A DNA stretch of 64,000 nt from an uncultured Methanobrevibacter sp. (lineage in GTDB: Archaea; Methanobacteriota; Methanobacteria; Methanobacteriales; Methanobacteriaceae). The position numbers were made by a program, and so were the translations under genes. Positions 8,441 to 16,966 of this stretch are shown here, in pieces (positions within the stretch are counted from its first letter, which is position 1; every line of letters starts with the position of its first letter). The notes below the pieces were generated by a model. The model worked only from the letters and a program-made list of their open reading frames with translations. It made no database searches and was not told where the DNA came from. Location: NCBI RefSeq assembly GCF_937881195.1, contig NZ_CALGFC010000029.1:1-64000 (forward strand), written 5' to 3'.

Positions 8441-9565
8441 ATGATATTACCTATTGGTCCAATTCACCCTGGTTTAAAAGAACCTCTAAGGTTAAAATTA
8501 CAAACTAAAGGTGAAAGAGTTTTAAAAGCCGAAATTGATTATGGTTATGTTCACAGAGGAATTGAAAAGATTATGGAAGGTAAAACTTGGCAAAAATGTA
8601 TTTACCTTGCTGAAAGAGTCTGTGGAATTTGTTCTTATGAACATACACAAACATTTGCAGAAACAATAGAAAAAATTTCTGATGTTAGGGCCCCTGCACG
8701 TGCTCAACTTTTGAGAGTTATTACTAATGAGTTAGATAGGATTCAAAGTCATTTTTTAGCTAATTCTACATATTTCAAGACTATAGAACATGAAACTTTA
8801 TTTATGTATGTTTTATCTTTGAGAGAACATGCAATGGATTCTATTGAACTTTTAACTGGTAATAGGGTTAATATGGGTTGGAATGTTGTTGGTGGTGTTC
8901 GTATGGATGCAAAAAAAGTCCACCTTGATGCAATATTGGAAAATATTAGCTTAATTGAAAAAGATTTAGATAGATATACTGAAATTTTCAGTGAAGGGCC
9001 TCTTGTTGGTCTTCGTTCTAAAGATGTTGGTAAAATGACAAGAGATCAAGCTTTAAAAGGTAGGGCAGTTGGACCTATTGGAAGAGCTTCTGGTTTAAAG
9101 CATGATTTAAGAGAACAACATCATACTTACAGAGATTATCTTGATTTTAAACCTGTTTGGAGAAAAGAAGGAGATAATTATGCAAGGACTATGAATAGAT
9201 TTACAGAAATTTCTAATTCTATTGATTTAATAAGGCAAGCAATTGATGTTTTGCCTGAAGGCGATATCAGAACTAAAGTTGAGATTGGTTCTGGATATGC
9301 TGAGTGGAGAAATGAGGCTCCAAGAGGTGAAGTTGTTTATATGATTGAAACTAATGGTAATTTAATTAAGCATATTTCTATTAGAACTCCTAGTATTATG
9401 AATATTGACTCATGTGCTAAATATATGCTTAAAGATGTTGCAACAGTTTCAGATGCTGTAGCTACTTATGCAAGTGCAGATCCTTGTATTGCTTGTGCTG
9501 AAAGGGTGGCTATTATAGATGTTGATAAAGGTGAAACTTCAAAAGATTTTTATAATTTGAAGTAA
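8441..9565 (+). CDS. ehaO: Energy-converting hydrogenase A, [NiFe] hydrogenase large subunit EhaO
   Basis: The 374-residue catalytic subunit that binds the NiFe centre and oxidises or forms H2. Both nickel-ligand motifs are present: RVCGIC (Cys 61 and 64) near the N-terminus and DPCIAC (Cys 349 and 352) near the C-terminus. The protein continues about 22 residues past the last Cys. Group 4 large subunits often lack the cleaved peptide of other hydrogenases, so whether this tail is processed is unclear. It starts immediately after ehaN, with GGAGG in the ehaN 3' end. Confidence 0.95.
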   Translation: MILPIGPIHPGLKEPLRLKLQTKGERVLKAEIDYGYVHRGIEKIMEGKTWQKCIYLAERVCGICSYEHTQTFAETIEKISDVRAPARAQLLRVITNELDRIQSHFLANSTYFKTIEHETLFMYVLSLREHAMDSIELLTGNRVNMGWNVVGGVRMDAKKVHLDAILENISLIEKDLDRYTEIFSEGPLVGLRSKDVGKMTRDQALKGRAVGPIGRASGLKHDLREQHHTYRDYLDFKPVWRKEGDNYARTMNRFTEISNSIDLIRQAIDVLPEGDIRTKVEIGSGYAEWRNEAPRGEVVYMIETNGNLIKHISIRTPSIMNIDSCAKYMLKDVATVSDAVATYASADPCIACAERVAIIDVDKGETSKDFYNLK

Positions 9566-9694
9566 TCTATATAATTCTAAATTTAATTGTATTTAAATAT
9601 GGATTGTAAGTATAATTATATCTAATTATTAATTTGAATGTAATTAATTATTAAACTATAATTTATTATCTAATTTATTAATTAAGGGTAAAAT

Positions 9695-10723
9695 ATGTCT
9701 TCTGTAATTTGGTATTTGTATGAATTTGCTAGGAAATCTTTTTTAGAAGGGATTACTGATGCAAAATCTCAACATGATATTGTTGAAAAGCCGGATAGGT
9801 TTAGGGATTTTCCAGAAGTTCTTAAAGAATATTGTATCGGTTGTGGGGCTTGTACTCAATCTTGTCCATCTCCTCATGCTATTAAACTTGTTAGGGATGG
9901 AGATGATCATGATGGTGAAGGTAAAGCATATCCTGTTATAAATAAAAGAGCTTGTATTAGGTGCGGATTTTGTGCAGAAGTCTGTCCAACAGAACCTAAA
10001 ACATTGCTTTGTGGTGAGAATCATTTAATTAGGGAAGAATTTAATATAATTCCATCTAAAAGACAGTATACTGTAGATGATTTTTTATGTATTAAATGTA
10101 AAAAATGTATTAAATCCTGTCCTGTAGAAGGAGCAATTATTGAAAAAGATAATAAAATTATGGTGGACCAATCAAAATGTATTTCTTGTGGGAATTGCTT
10201 AGAGGCATGTCCTGTGAAAGGAGCTATGAAAGGAGTATTTATTGATAACCTTGAAGATCAAAAAGCAATAATTCGACTTGTTGTAAACACTCTTGAAGAG
10301 TTTATTGAAAGTAAAGAAGATGAACTCAATAATTTGCCTTCTGAAAAACTTCTTAAATTACAATTGCCTTTATCCGAAATTTGGGATAAGGCATTAAATA
10401 TATTGCCTGATGAAGAAGTAGCATTAGAAATAATTGAAAATGCTACTGATAGATTAAAAATTAGAATTATCACTTGGGATGAATCTAAGTGTAAAAAATG
10501 TCGTTTATGTGTTGATGAATGTCCAACAAAAGCTATTAGTTATGATTCTGAAAAGAATGAAGTTAAAAGAGACTCTGATAAATGTCTAAGATGTAGTAAT
10601 TGTTATCAAACTTGTCCTTTCTCTGTTGTTAAGTATTTCATAGCAAAATTTTTACTTGATGATGTTAATGGAGAAAAAGTAATTTTAATCACATTAAAAG
10701 AATCTCAATTAGCTAATAGGTGA
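9695..10723 (+). CDS. ehaP: Polyferredoxin EhaP with six [4Fe-4S] motifs
   Basis: A 342-residue electron carrier of the Eha complex. Six CxxCxxCxxxCP-type motifs are seen, two near residues 47-95, two near 130-170, and two in the C-terminal third; the first has the longer spacing CPSPHA. A helical segment without cysteines (about 185-260) separates the fourth and fifth clusters. Six clusters agrees with the EhaP described for Methanothermobacter. It probably accepts electrons from EhaN and delivers them to the soluble ferredoxin or formylmethanofuran dehydrogenase side. Confidence 0.93.
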   Translation: MSSVIWYLYEFARKSFLEGITDAKSQHDIVEKPDRFRDFPEVLKEYCIGCGACTQSCPSPHAIKLVRDGDDHDGEGKAYPVINKRACIRCGFCAEVCPTEPKTLLCGENHLIREEFNIIPSKRQYTVDDFLCIKCKKCIKSCPVEGAIIEKDNKIMVDQSKCISCGNCLEACPVKGAMKGVFIDNLEDQKAIIRLVVNTLEEFIESKEDELNNLPSEKLLKLQLPLSEIWDKALNILPDEEVALEIIENATDRLKIRIITWDESKCKKCRLCVDECPTKAISYDSEKNEVKRDSDKCLRCSNCYQTCPFSVVKYFIAKFLLDDVNGEKVILITLKESQLANR

Positions 10724-10738
10724 ATATTATATTAGGGG

Positions 10739-12091
10739 ATGATTATTATCGAGGTTTCTACTAAAAAATGCACTAAGCCTTTAAGGGAAGTTGAAGTCGA
10801 TTATGAAATCGACAATAGTAAGTGCGAAATATGTAAAGATAAACCTTGCCTTAAAGCTTGTCCAGTTGAAGCTATTTATATCGATTCAGATGATGACACT
10901 ACTAAAATAAATGAAAAATGTTTTGGTTGTGTTTTATGTAGGGAAGCTTGTCCATATGATGCTATAAAAATGAAAACAAAGTTAGCTGATCCTATTAGTG
11001 AAAATATTCCTAATATAAATTCTAAACTTTGTAGGGCATGTGGGGCTTGTGTTTCTTCTTGTAAAACAGGAGCAATTCATTTAACTTCTTCTGGGAGTGA
11101 AGAGGTTCATAGTGAAATTGATGAAGATAAATGTGTTAGATGTGGCTATTGTTTTAGATCTTGTCCAACAGATGCAATTAAATATGGGGAAATACTCCCT
11201 AGAACTGTCTCTGGTGGAAGAGCAATTGTTGTAAATCAAAAAAATTGTATTGGTTGTATGACATGTACAAGAATATGTCCTTCTAGGGGAGCTATTAATG
11301 TTGGTAAAACAAGTAAATTACCTTACATTGACCCTTCCTATTGTGCAAGATGTGAGGAATGTATGGAAGTTTGCCCATCTTCAGCTATTAAATATTCTTC
11401 TCGTAAAAAAGCTTATGAATCTTTTAATAAAATTCGATCTTTAGAAATAGCTTCCAGCATTATTGATAAAGATATCAAAAAGTTATCAAATGATATTGCA
11501 AAAGTTGATTCAATTTTATCAGATTTGGCTCATGAATCATCTGATAAAAAAGATAAAGATTTTGAAATAAATGTTACTAAATCTATAATTAATAAAATTG
11601 AAGATATTACAGTTTCTGATATTTCTGTAGTTGATATGAATGATTTAGTCGAATATTTCCCTCCTATTCGTAAAATTAAAGTTTTTGAGGATAATTGTAT
11701 TGGCTGTGGGGAATGTATTCCAATTTGTCCTGTAAATGCTATTTGGTTAGAGTTACCATCACCAATTCATATTGAAGATAACTGTGTATTTTGTGGTAAA
11801 TGTGTTTCAACTTGTCCTGTAACAGCTATTGAATTAACTGAAGAATTTTTTGAAACTCGTGAAAATGATATTTATTTCATTAGAAGAAATATTGAATCTG
11901 TTAGAGATGGTGAATTTAAAATTCATAAAGATTTATGTCAAGCATGTGGAGTTTGTGTAAACCAATGCCCAGTTGATGCATTGAGTTTAGATGATGATGA
12001 AATTTCTGTTGATCAAGATTTATGTATATCTTGTAGGGAATGTGAAGCTTTATGTCCTGTTAATGCTATTAAAATTTGCTTAAAAAAATGA
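10739..12091 (+). CDS. ehaQ: Polyferredoxin EhaQ with about ten [4Fe-4S] motifs
   Basis: A 450-residue polyferredoxin. I count ten Cys motifs: seven in the first 225 residues (the first abbreviated, CEICKDKPCLKACP), a Cys-free helical linker (about 230-310), and four motif blocks after it, two of which may act as one pair. Ten matches the EhaQ of the known operon. It follows ehaP after 15 bases. The annotated ATG directly follows AGGGG with no spacing, so a slightly downstream start such as ATT 10742 is conceivable; the first residues would differ little. Confidence 0.9.
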   Translation: MIIIEVSTKKCTKPLREVEVDYEIDNSKCEICKDKPCLKACPVEAIYIDSDDDTTKINEKCFGCVLCREACPYDAIKMKTKLADPISENIPNINSKLCRACGACVSSCKTGAIHLTSSGSEEVHSEIDEDKCVRCGYCFRSCPTDAIKYGEILPRTVSGGRAIVVNQKNCIGCMTCTRICPSRGAINVGKTSKLPYIDPSYCARCEECMEVCPSSAIKYSSRKKAYESFNKIRSLEIASSIIDKDIKKLSNDIAKVDSILSDLAHESSDKKDKDFEINVTKSIINKIEDITVSDISVVDMNDLVEYFPPIRKIKVFEDNCIGCGECIPICPVNAIWLELPSPIHIEDNCVFCGKCVSTCPVTAIELTEEFFETRENDIYFIRRNIESVRDGEFKIHKDLCQACGVCVNQCPVDALSLDDDEISVDQDLCISCRECEALCPVNAIKICLKK

Positions 12092-12216
12092 TAGTTAATT
12101 TTTGATTATAAAATGGTTAATTATTAACAATTATAAGTGATTATAATATGGTAATTAATTATATTATTTTATTCATCTAATTTTTTTATCATTTAACTTA
12201 AATTATTAATTAAAAT

Positions 12217-12264
12217 TTAGTCATATATTTCTAAAACTATTTAGTCATATATTTCTAAAACTAT
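12217..12264. repeat. Perfect 24-bp tandem duplication
   Basis: The unit TTAGTCATATATTTCTAAAA plus CTAT occurs at 12217-12240 and again at 12241-12264 without mismatch, in the 356-base ehaQ-ehaR spacer. Confidence 0.9.
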
Positions 12265-12335
12265 ATTAGTAAATTATTTTTAATGGCTTAATAATTTTTA
12301 AAGTATCAATTTATTATAGAATTTTTTATTATTCT

Positions 12336-12430
12336 CATGTCATTATTATTCTTATTATCATAATTTTTATTATTATTCTTACTATTATTATTCTTATTAT
12401 CATTATTATTATTATTATTATTATTATTTT
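12336..12430. repeat. ATT/ATC-type microsatellite before ehaR
   Basis: About 95 bases of irregular ATT, CTT and ATC trinucleotides end about seven bases before the GGAGG site of ehaR. No coding frame with a plausible start is seen. Confidence 0.8.
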
Positions 12431-12447
12431 TAAATGGAGGAAATTTT

Positions 12448-13512
12448 TTGAAAAGATTATTTGTAACTGACTGTGAAGGCCCATTATCTTTGAATGATAA
12501 TGCATATGAACTTGCAAAAGAATTTATTCCTTCTGGGGACGATTTTTTTAGGATTATTAGTTTATTTGATGATTATTTAGTCGATGTAGTTAAAAAAGAA
12601 GGTTATAACTCTGGAAATACTCTTAAACTTATTATACCATTTTTTAAAGCTTACAATATATCTAATAAGGATATTATTAATTTTTCTAAAGAACATATTT
12701 TTTTAGTTCAAAATGCAGAAAAAACAATCAAATTAGCTATAAATACTATGGACTCTTTTATTGTAAGTACTAGTTATGGTCAATATATTGAAGCTATATC
12801 TGATTATCTTGATTTTCCTTTTGAAAATACATACTTTACAAAATTAAATAATTTAGATGATTATGAGATATCTAATGAAGAAAGAGAAAAATTATTTAAA
12901 TTTAAAGAAGATATTGTTAAAATTGCTAAAAAAGAGTCTAAAACTGGTGAATTAGATACTGAAACTTTAAATAAAATATTTTTTGAAGAAATTCCTATGA
13001 TGGATATATTTAATATAATAAAAGATATTAAATGTATTGGCGGAATTGGTAAAAAAAATGCTATTGAAGACATAATGTCTAAATTGGAACTTAATAAAGC
13101 TAGTATAATGTATGTAGGGGATAGTCATACCGATGTTGAACCTTTAAATTTTGCAAAAGAAAACGGAGGGATTGCTGTTTCTTTTAATGGTAATGAAGTA
13201 GCTATAAGAGAAGCAGATATAGCTATAATTTCAGATAATACTATTCCTACTTCTTTTTTGATAGATCTTCATAGTAAATTCAATAGGGAATATGTTTTTG
13301 AATTTGTTAAATCTTATTCTACTGATACTAAAAGGGCTTTTGAAAGTTTCAGAATCGGGTTTGCTCTTATAGAGGAGTTTAATGAAATATTTAAGAATAA
13401 AGATTTGCCGATAATTGAGATTGTTAAAGAAGATAATATTGATATGCTTGTTTCTGAAAGTTTAAAAATGAGAAAAAAACTCAGAGGAAAAGATATTGGT
13501 TCTTTAGGATAA
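12448..13512 (+). CDS. ehaR: Eha-associated HAD-like protein EhaR
   Basis: A 354-residue soluble protein with the HAD fold motifs: VTDCEG near the N-terminus (nucleophile Asp8), VSTS (about 106-109), and VGDSHTD (Gly224-Asp229) as motif IV. The second acid of motif I is Glu10 instead of the usual Asp. It begins with TTG after a strong GGAGG site. EhaR is one of three non-hydrogenase genes at the end of the eha operon; its substrate is unknown. Phosphatase activity is inferred from the family and should be regarded as open because of the Glu substitution. Confidence 0.85.
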   Translation: MKRLFVTDCEGPLSLNDNAYELAKEFIPSGDDFFRIISLFDDYLVDVVKKEGYNSGNTLKLIIPFFKAYNISNKDIINFSKEHIFLVQNAEKTIKLAINTMDSFIVSTSYGQYIEAISDYLDFPFENTYFTKLNNLDDYEISNEEREKLFKFKEDIVKIAKKESKTGELDTETLNKIFFEEIPMMDIFNIIKDIKCIGGIGKKNAIEDIMSKLELNKASIMYVGDSHTDVEPLNFAKENGGIAVSFNGNEVAIREADIAIISDNTIPTSFLIDLHSKFNREYVFEFVKSYSTDTKRAFESFRIGFALIEEFNEIFKNKDLPIIEIVKEDNIDMLVSESLKMRKKLRGKDIGSLG

Positions 13513-13639
13513 TTTGATAATTTTTAATAAATTTTTAATATATTTTATCTTTTTTTTATTTTATTCATTATCAATTATCTTATAATATAATAATAAATTT
13601 TTTACAGTCTTTTTTATAATCATACTTTCATTTTAAACT

Positions 13640-13740
13640 ATAGATCCTTTTTTTAATTATATTCTCTTTTTTTAATTATATCTCTTTTTTATAATTATAT
13701 TTCCTTTTTTTTTTAATTATATTTCCTTTTTATTATTACT
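13640..13740. repeat. Pyrimidine-biased repeat (TTTTTTTAATTATATYTC) before ehaS
   Basis: Four or five loose copies of an 18-24 base unit, T-tract + AATTATAT + CTC/TCC, on the coding strand. The T tracts could help terminate transcription in archaea. No gene is visible in 13513-13846. Confidence 0.6.
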
Positions 13741-13846
13741 TCTTAATTTTTTTTATTTTATAATATATATTATAGTAAATTTTATAATTTATAATATTAA
13801 TATAATAATATTGTTTATAATTTATATAGTAATAATAAGGTGTTTT

Positions 13847-14749
13847 ATGATAAACGAAAATCTAATTGAAGATACTTTTGCAGAATGCTTTTCTGGAAAA
13901 TATATTAGGGCATTAATAACTGCTGATGATAAAGATACTCTAAAACAAGCTGCTTATGATTCTACTTCAACTCCTAGTGCAGTTATTGGGCGAATTGAAG
14001 GAGGAGTGGAATGTTTTGTTGATAAAGATGAAACTCCTGATGGTCGTATTGGTGCAATTGTACAATATTGGTTTGGCCTTGATGATATGGAAAAATATGA
14101 ATTAGAATTATCTTATAGAATTCGTCAAGATGTTTTGGTTAAACCTTTTACGAAAATGTTCAATTATACTAAAATAGCTGATGGAAAAGGGTCTATTAAC
14201 ATGATGAAACAAGTTGGACATTGTGGTGATGGATATGAATGGATTGAAAATGTCTACAATCGTGAAATGATAAATGTTCCTATTGCAGTTCCTGACTTTC
14301 AAATAGAAAATGAATTATATTATGGTGAGGGAATAATGGGTGCTAATTTTTGGTATATGTGTAAAACTAAAGAAGCAGTTCTTGAAGCAGGGAAATTAGC
14401 TATAGATGCAATAATGGATGTTGAAGGTGCAATAGCTCCTTTTGGGATATGTTCTGCTGCTTCTAAGGTTGAAACAAACTATCCTTGGATTGGACCTACT
14501 ACAAACCATCCTTATTGTCCATCATTGAAGAAAGATATTAAAAATTTATCTAAGGTCCCTGATGAAGTTAATTATATTCCTGAAATTGTTATTAATGGAA
14601 TTAATATGGATACTGCGAAATTAGCTATGAAAAAATCTATTGGGGCTGTTTTAGAGAGTGAATATGCAGATGATATTGTTAAAATATCTGCTGGGAACTT
14701 TAATGGTGAACTTGGAGAGTATAATATTAATTTATTAGATCTTTTATAA
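13847..14749 (+). CDS. ehaS: Formylmethanofuran:H4MPT formyltransferase paralogue EhaS
   Basis: A 301-residue homologue of Ftr, the enzyme that moves the formyl group from formylmethanofuran to tetrahydromethanopterin; Ftr is normally about 297 residues. The ATG at 13847 follows AAGGTG; an upstream in-frame TTG at 13811 would add a hydrophobic stretch with no ribosome binding site. Family-like stretches are ECFSGKYIRALITADD at the start, MKQVGHCGDGYEWIENV in the middle and PFGICSAASKVE near 195-205. Position after ehaR matches the known eha order. Whether it is catalytic or a regulatory paralogue cannot be judged here. Confidence 0.88.
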   Translation: MINENLIEDTFAECFSGKYIRALITADDKDTLKQAAYDSTSTPSAVIGRIEGGVECFVDKDETPDGRIGAIVQYWFGLDDMEKYELELSYRIRQDVLVKPFTKMFNYTKIADGKGSINMMKQVGHCGDGYEWIENVYNREMINVPIAVPDFQIENELYYGEGIMGANFWYMCKTKEAVLEAGKLAIDAIMDVEGAIAPFGICSAASKVETNYPWIGPTTNHPYCPSLKKDIKNLSKVPDEVNYIPEIVINGINMDTAKLAMKKSIGAVLESEYADDIVKISAGNFNGELGEYNINLLDLL

Positions 14750-14914
14750 ATAAATCATTTAGTATTTTTTTATAAAATGAATCTTTTATTAAATCTTTTA
14801 TAAAATGATTTTTTATAAATTTTAGTATTATATTCTTTTATTTATTATCATATCCTACTATTTTATTTAAAATTTAATTATTTAAGTTATTAATTATTAG
14901 ATTGGTTAATTAGT

Positions 14915-15091
14915 AAATTTTTATCTTATTAAAGGGTATTAATGAATATTTATCTTACTAGGGGGTATTAATAAATTTTTATCTTACTAGGGGGTATTAA
15001 TAAATTTTTATCTTACTAGGAGTGTATTAATAAATTTTTATCTTACTAGGAGTGTATTAATAAATTTTTATCTCATTAAAATTGTATTATT
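14915..15091. repeat. 29-30-bp tandem repeat, six copies, before ehaT
   Basis: Copies start at 14915, 14945, 14973, 15002, 15032 and 15062. Consensus is AAATTTTTATCTTACTAGG followed by GGGTATTAAT or AGTGTATTAAT; the outer copies are degenerate (ATTAAAG for ACTAGGG). Copies 2-3 and 4-5 share variants, so the array grew by local duplication. There are no spacers, so it is not a CRISPR array. Confidence 0.9.
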
Positions 15092-15157
15092 AAATTTATG
15101 TATTATTAAATTATTTTTCATGTCTATAAAATAATCTAAAATATTAGGGAGTAAAAT

Positions 15158-16153
15158 ATGAGTATTATAAATAATAATATTCCTGTTGATGTAATTGGTT
15201 TTGGTGCTTTAAATCTTGACAAAATGTATTATGTTAATGAAATTGCTTGTCAAGACCAAGAAAGTTATATTAAAGATTTAGATTCCAATCCTGGAGGATC
15301 AGCAGCTAATACTATTATGGGTCTTTCTCGTTTAGGATTAAACACATCTTACATTGGTAAAATAGCTGATGATGAGGAAGGAGAATGTATTGAATTAAAA
15401 CTAATCTCTGAGGGAGTATTTGTTAATAATTTAATCATGTCTGAAAAAGGTAATTCTGGGAAAGTTCTTGGATTTATTGATGAGAATGGTGAACGTGCAT
15501 TATATGTTGATTCAGGAGTTAATGATGAAATATCTATTGATGAAATTAATCTTAAAAATATCCAAAATACAAAAATAATTCATTATTCTTCTTTTTTAGG
15601 AGATTCATTTAATACTCAATTGGAACTATTGGATTATATTCCAGATTCTGTTATATTGAGTTTAGATCCAGGAATGTTCTATGCCAAAAAAGAGATTAAA
15701 GATATAAAAAAACTTTTAGATAGGACAAATATTCTCCTTATTAATGAAAATGAGCTTAAATTACTATTTGAAAATTATTATTCTGAAGTTGATGGTTTAA
15801 TAGATTCTGATGAAGGTTTATCATTTAGGGATATTGCTATTCATGTCCTTGACGATGGAATTGACACAGTTGTTGTTAAAAGAGGATCAAAAAGTGTTTA
15901 TGCCATTAATAATAAAGATGAGGAGGTTAAAGTTCCAGTTTTCAATGTTGATGTTGTAGATACAACTGCTGCTGGGGACTCATTTAATGTAGGATTTTTA
16001 TATTCTTATTTAAAAGGATATTCTCTTGAAAAATCTTGTTTAATTGGAAATTGGGTTGCTTCAAAATGTGTTGAAAATATTTGTACTATTGGTCTTCCAA
16101 ATAAAACTCAATTAGAAAATTTTGAAAATAATATAGATGATACTAATCATTAA
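15158..16153 (+). CDS. ehaT: PfkB/ribokinase-family kinase EhaT
   Basis: A 331-residue sugar-kinase-fold protein. It shows the PfkB entry motif PGGSAANTIMGLSRLG (about residues 46-61) and the signature DTTAAGDSFNVGF near 270-282, where the Asp of GD is the catalytic base. In most relatives the anion hole is GAGD; here it is AAGD. It is the last gene of the conserved eha set; a substrate is not known for EhaT. The ATG follows GGGAG. An 800-base spacer follows. Confidence 0.88.
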   Translation: MSIINNNIPVDVIGFGALNLDKMYYVNEIACQDQESYIKDLDSNPGGSAANTIMGLSRLGLNTSYIGKIADDEEGECIELKLISEGVFVNNLIMSEKGNSGKVLGFIDENGERALYVDSGVNDEISIDEINLKNIQNTKIIHYSSFLGDSFNTQLELLDYIPDSVILSLDPGMFYAKKEIKDIKKLLDRTNILLINENELKLLFENYYSEVDGLIDSDEGLSFRDIAIHVLDDGIDTVVVKRGSKSVYAINNKDEEVKVPVFNVDVVDTTAAGDSFNVGFLYSYLKGYSLEKSCLIGNWVASKCVENICTIGLPNKTQLENFENNIDDTNH

Positions 16154-16966
16154 ATAATTTTCTATTATTATTTTTTATTCCATGAATTTTTCATGTTTTT
16201 TGTATAATTTCTTGTTTTAGGGTTTACAATTTATACGAATCCTAATTATTAATGTAAAAGTAATTATTTTTATTATTACTGGCTTATTTATCATTATTTT
16301 TTCAAAATGTTTATATTATAAAAAGTGTAATATAAAAAAAGTAGATTAAAATAATAAAAATTATATTATATTTAGCATATTAAGTTTTATATTAATATCT
16401 TCTTAATATTTCTTGAAATTTTGATTAATATTTGAATATTTTAAGTTTAATATTTGAATGAAATTTTATTATATAATAAATTTAATAATTATATTACTTT
16501 TAATTTAATAATATTTTTAATTTAATAAGTGTATTATTTTTAATTTAATAATATTTCTTAATTTAATAATATTTCTTAATTTAATAATTATTATTTTTAA
16601 ATTATTTTTATGTTTTAATCCATTTTTTCGCATGCTATAATTAAAATATTATTGATGTTTTATTTTAGCTATTCGGATGTTTTAATATTTTAATTAATAT
16701 TTTATTTAATTAATATTTCATTTAATTAATATTTATTTAATTACAATCTAATTATTGATTAAATTTATATTTTAGTGTTTGAGTTTGTTTAGTTTTTATA
16801 TGTATGTTCATTCCTAACTTTAAATAATAAATTAAAATATTGTATATTAAATTAATTAAAGATTATTCGATTGATAAATTTATGTTGTATCTATATTAGA
16901 GGTTTTAATTAGATTTTTTATCTATATCGAAGATTAATCTGTAGTTTAAAAGTACAAGGTGATAGA
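16154..16966. other. Long gene-free spacer after eha
   Basis: A/T spacer with a repeated TTTTTAATTTAATAATA word at about 16495-16590. I checked both strands for a short gene with a ribosome binding site and found none; no clear terminator hairpin is visible after ehaT. Confidence 0.5.

Noticed and set aside
12335..12517. Minus-strand 60-residue Ile-rich frame
   Set aside because: Produced by the ATT/ATC microsatellite; no gene features.
14915..15091. Possible CRISPR array
   Set aside because: The 29-30-bp units are directly contiguous without unique spacers, and no cas gene is present.
16240..16370. Possible short membrane-protein frame after eha
   Set aside because: The hydrophobic frame around 16255-16345 has no start codon or ribosome binding site.
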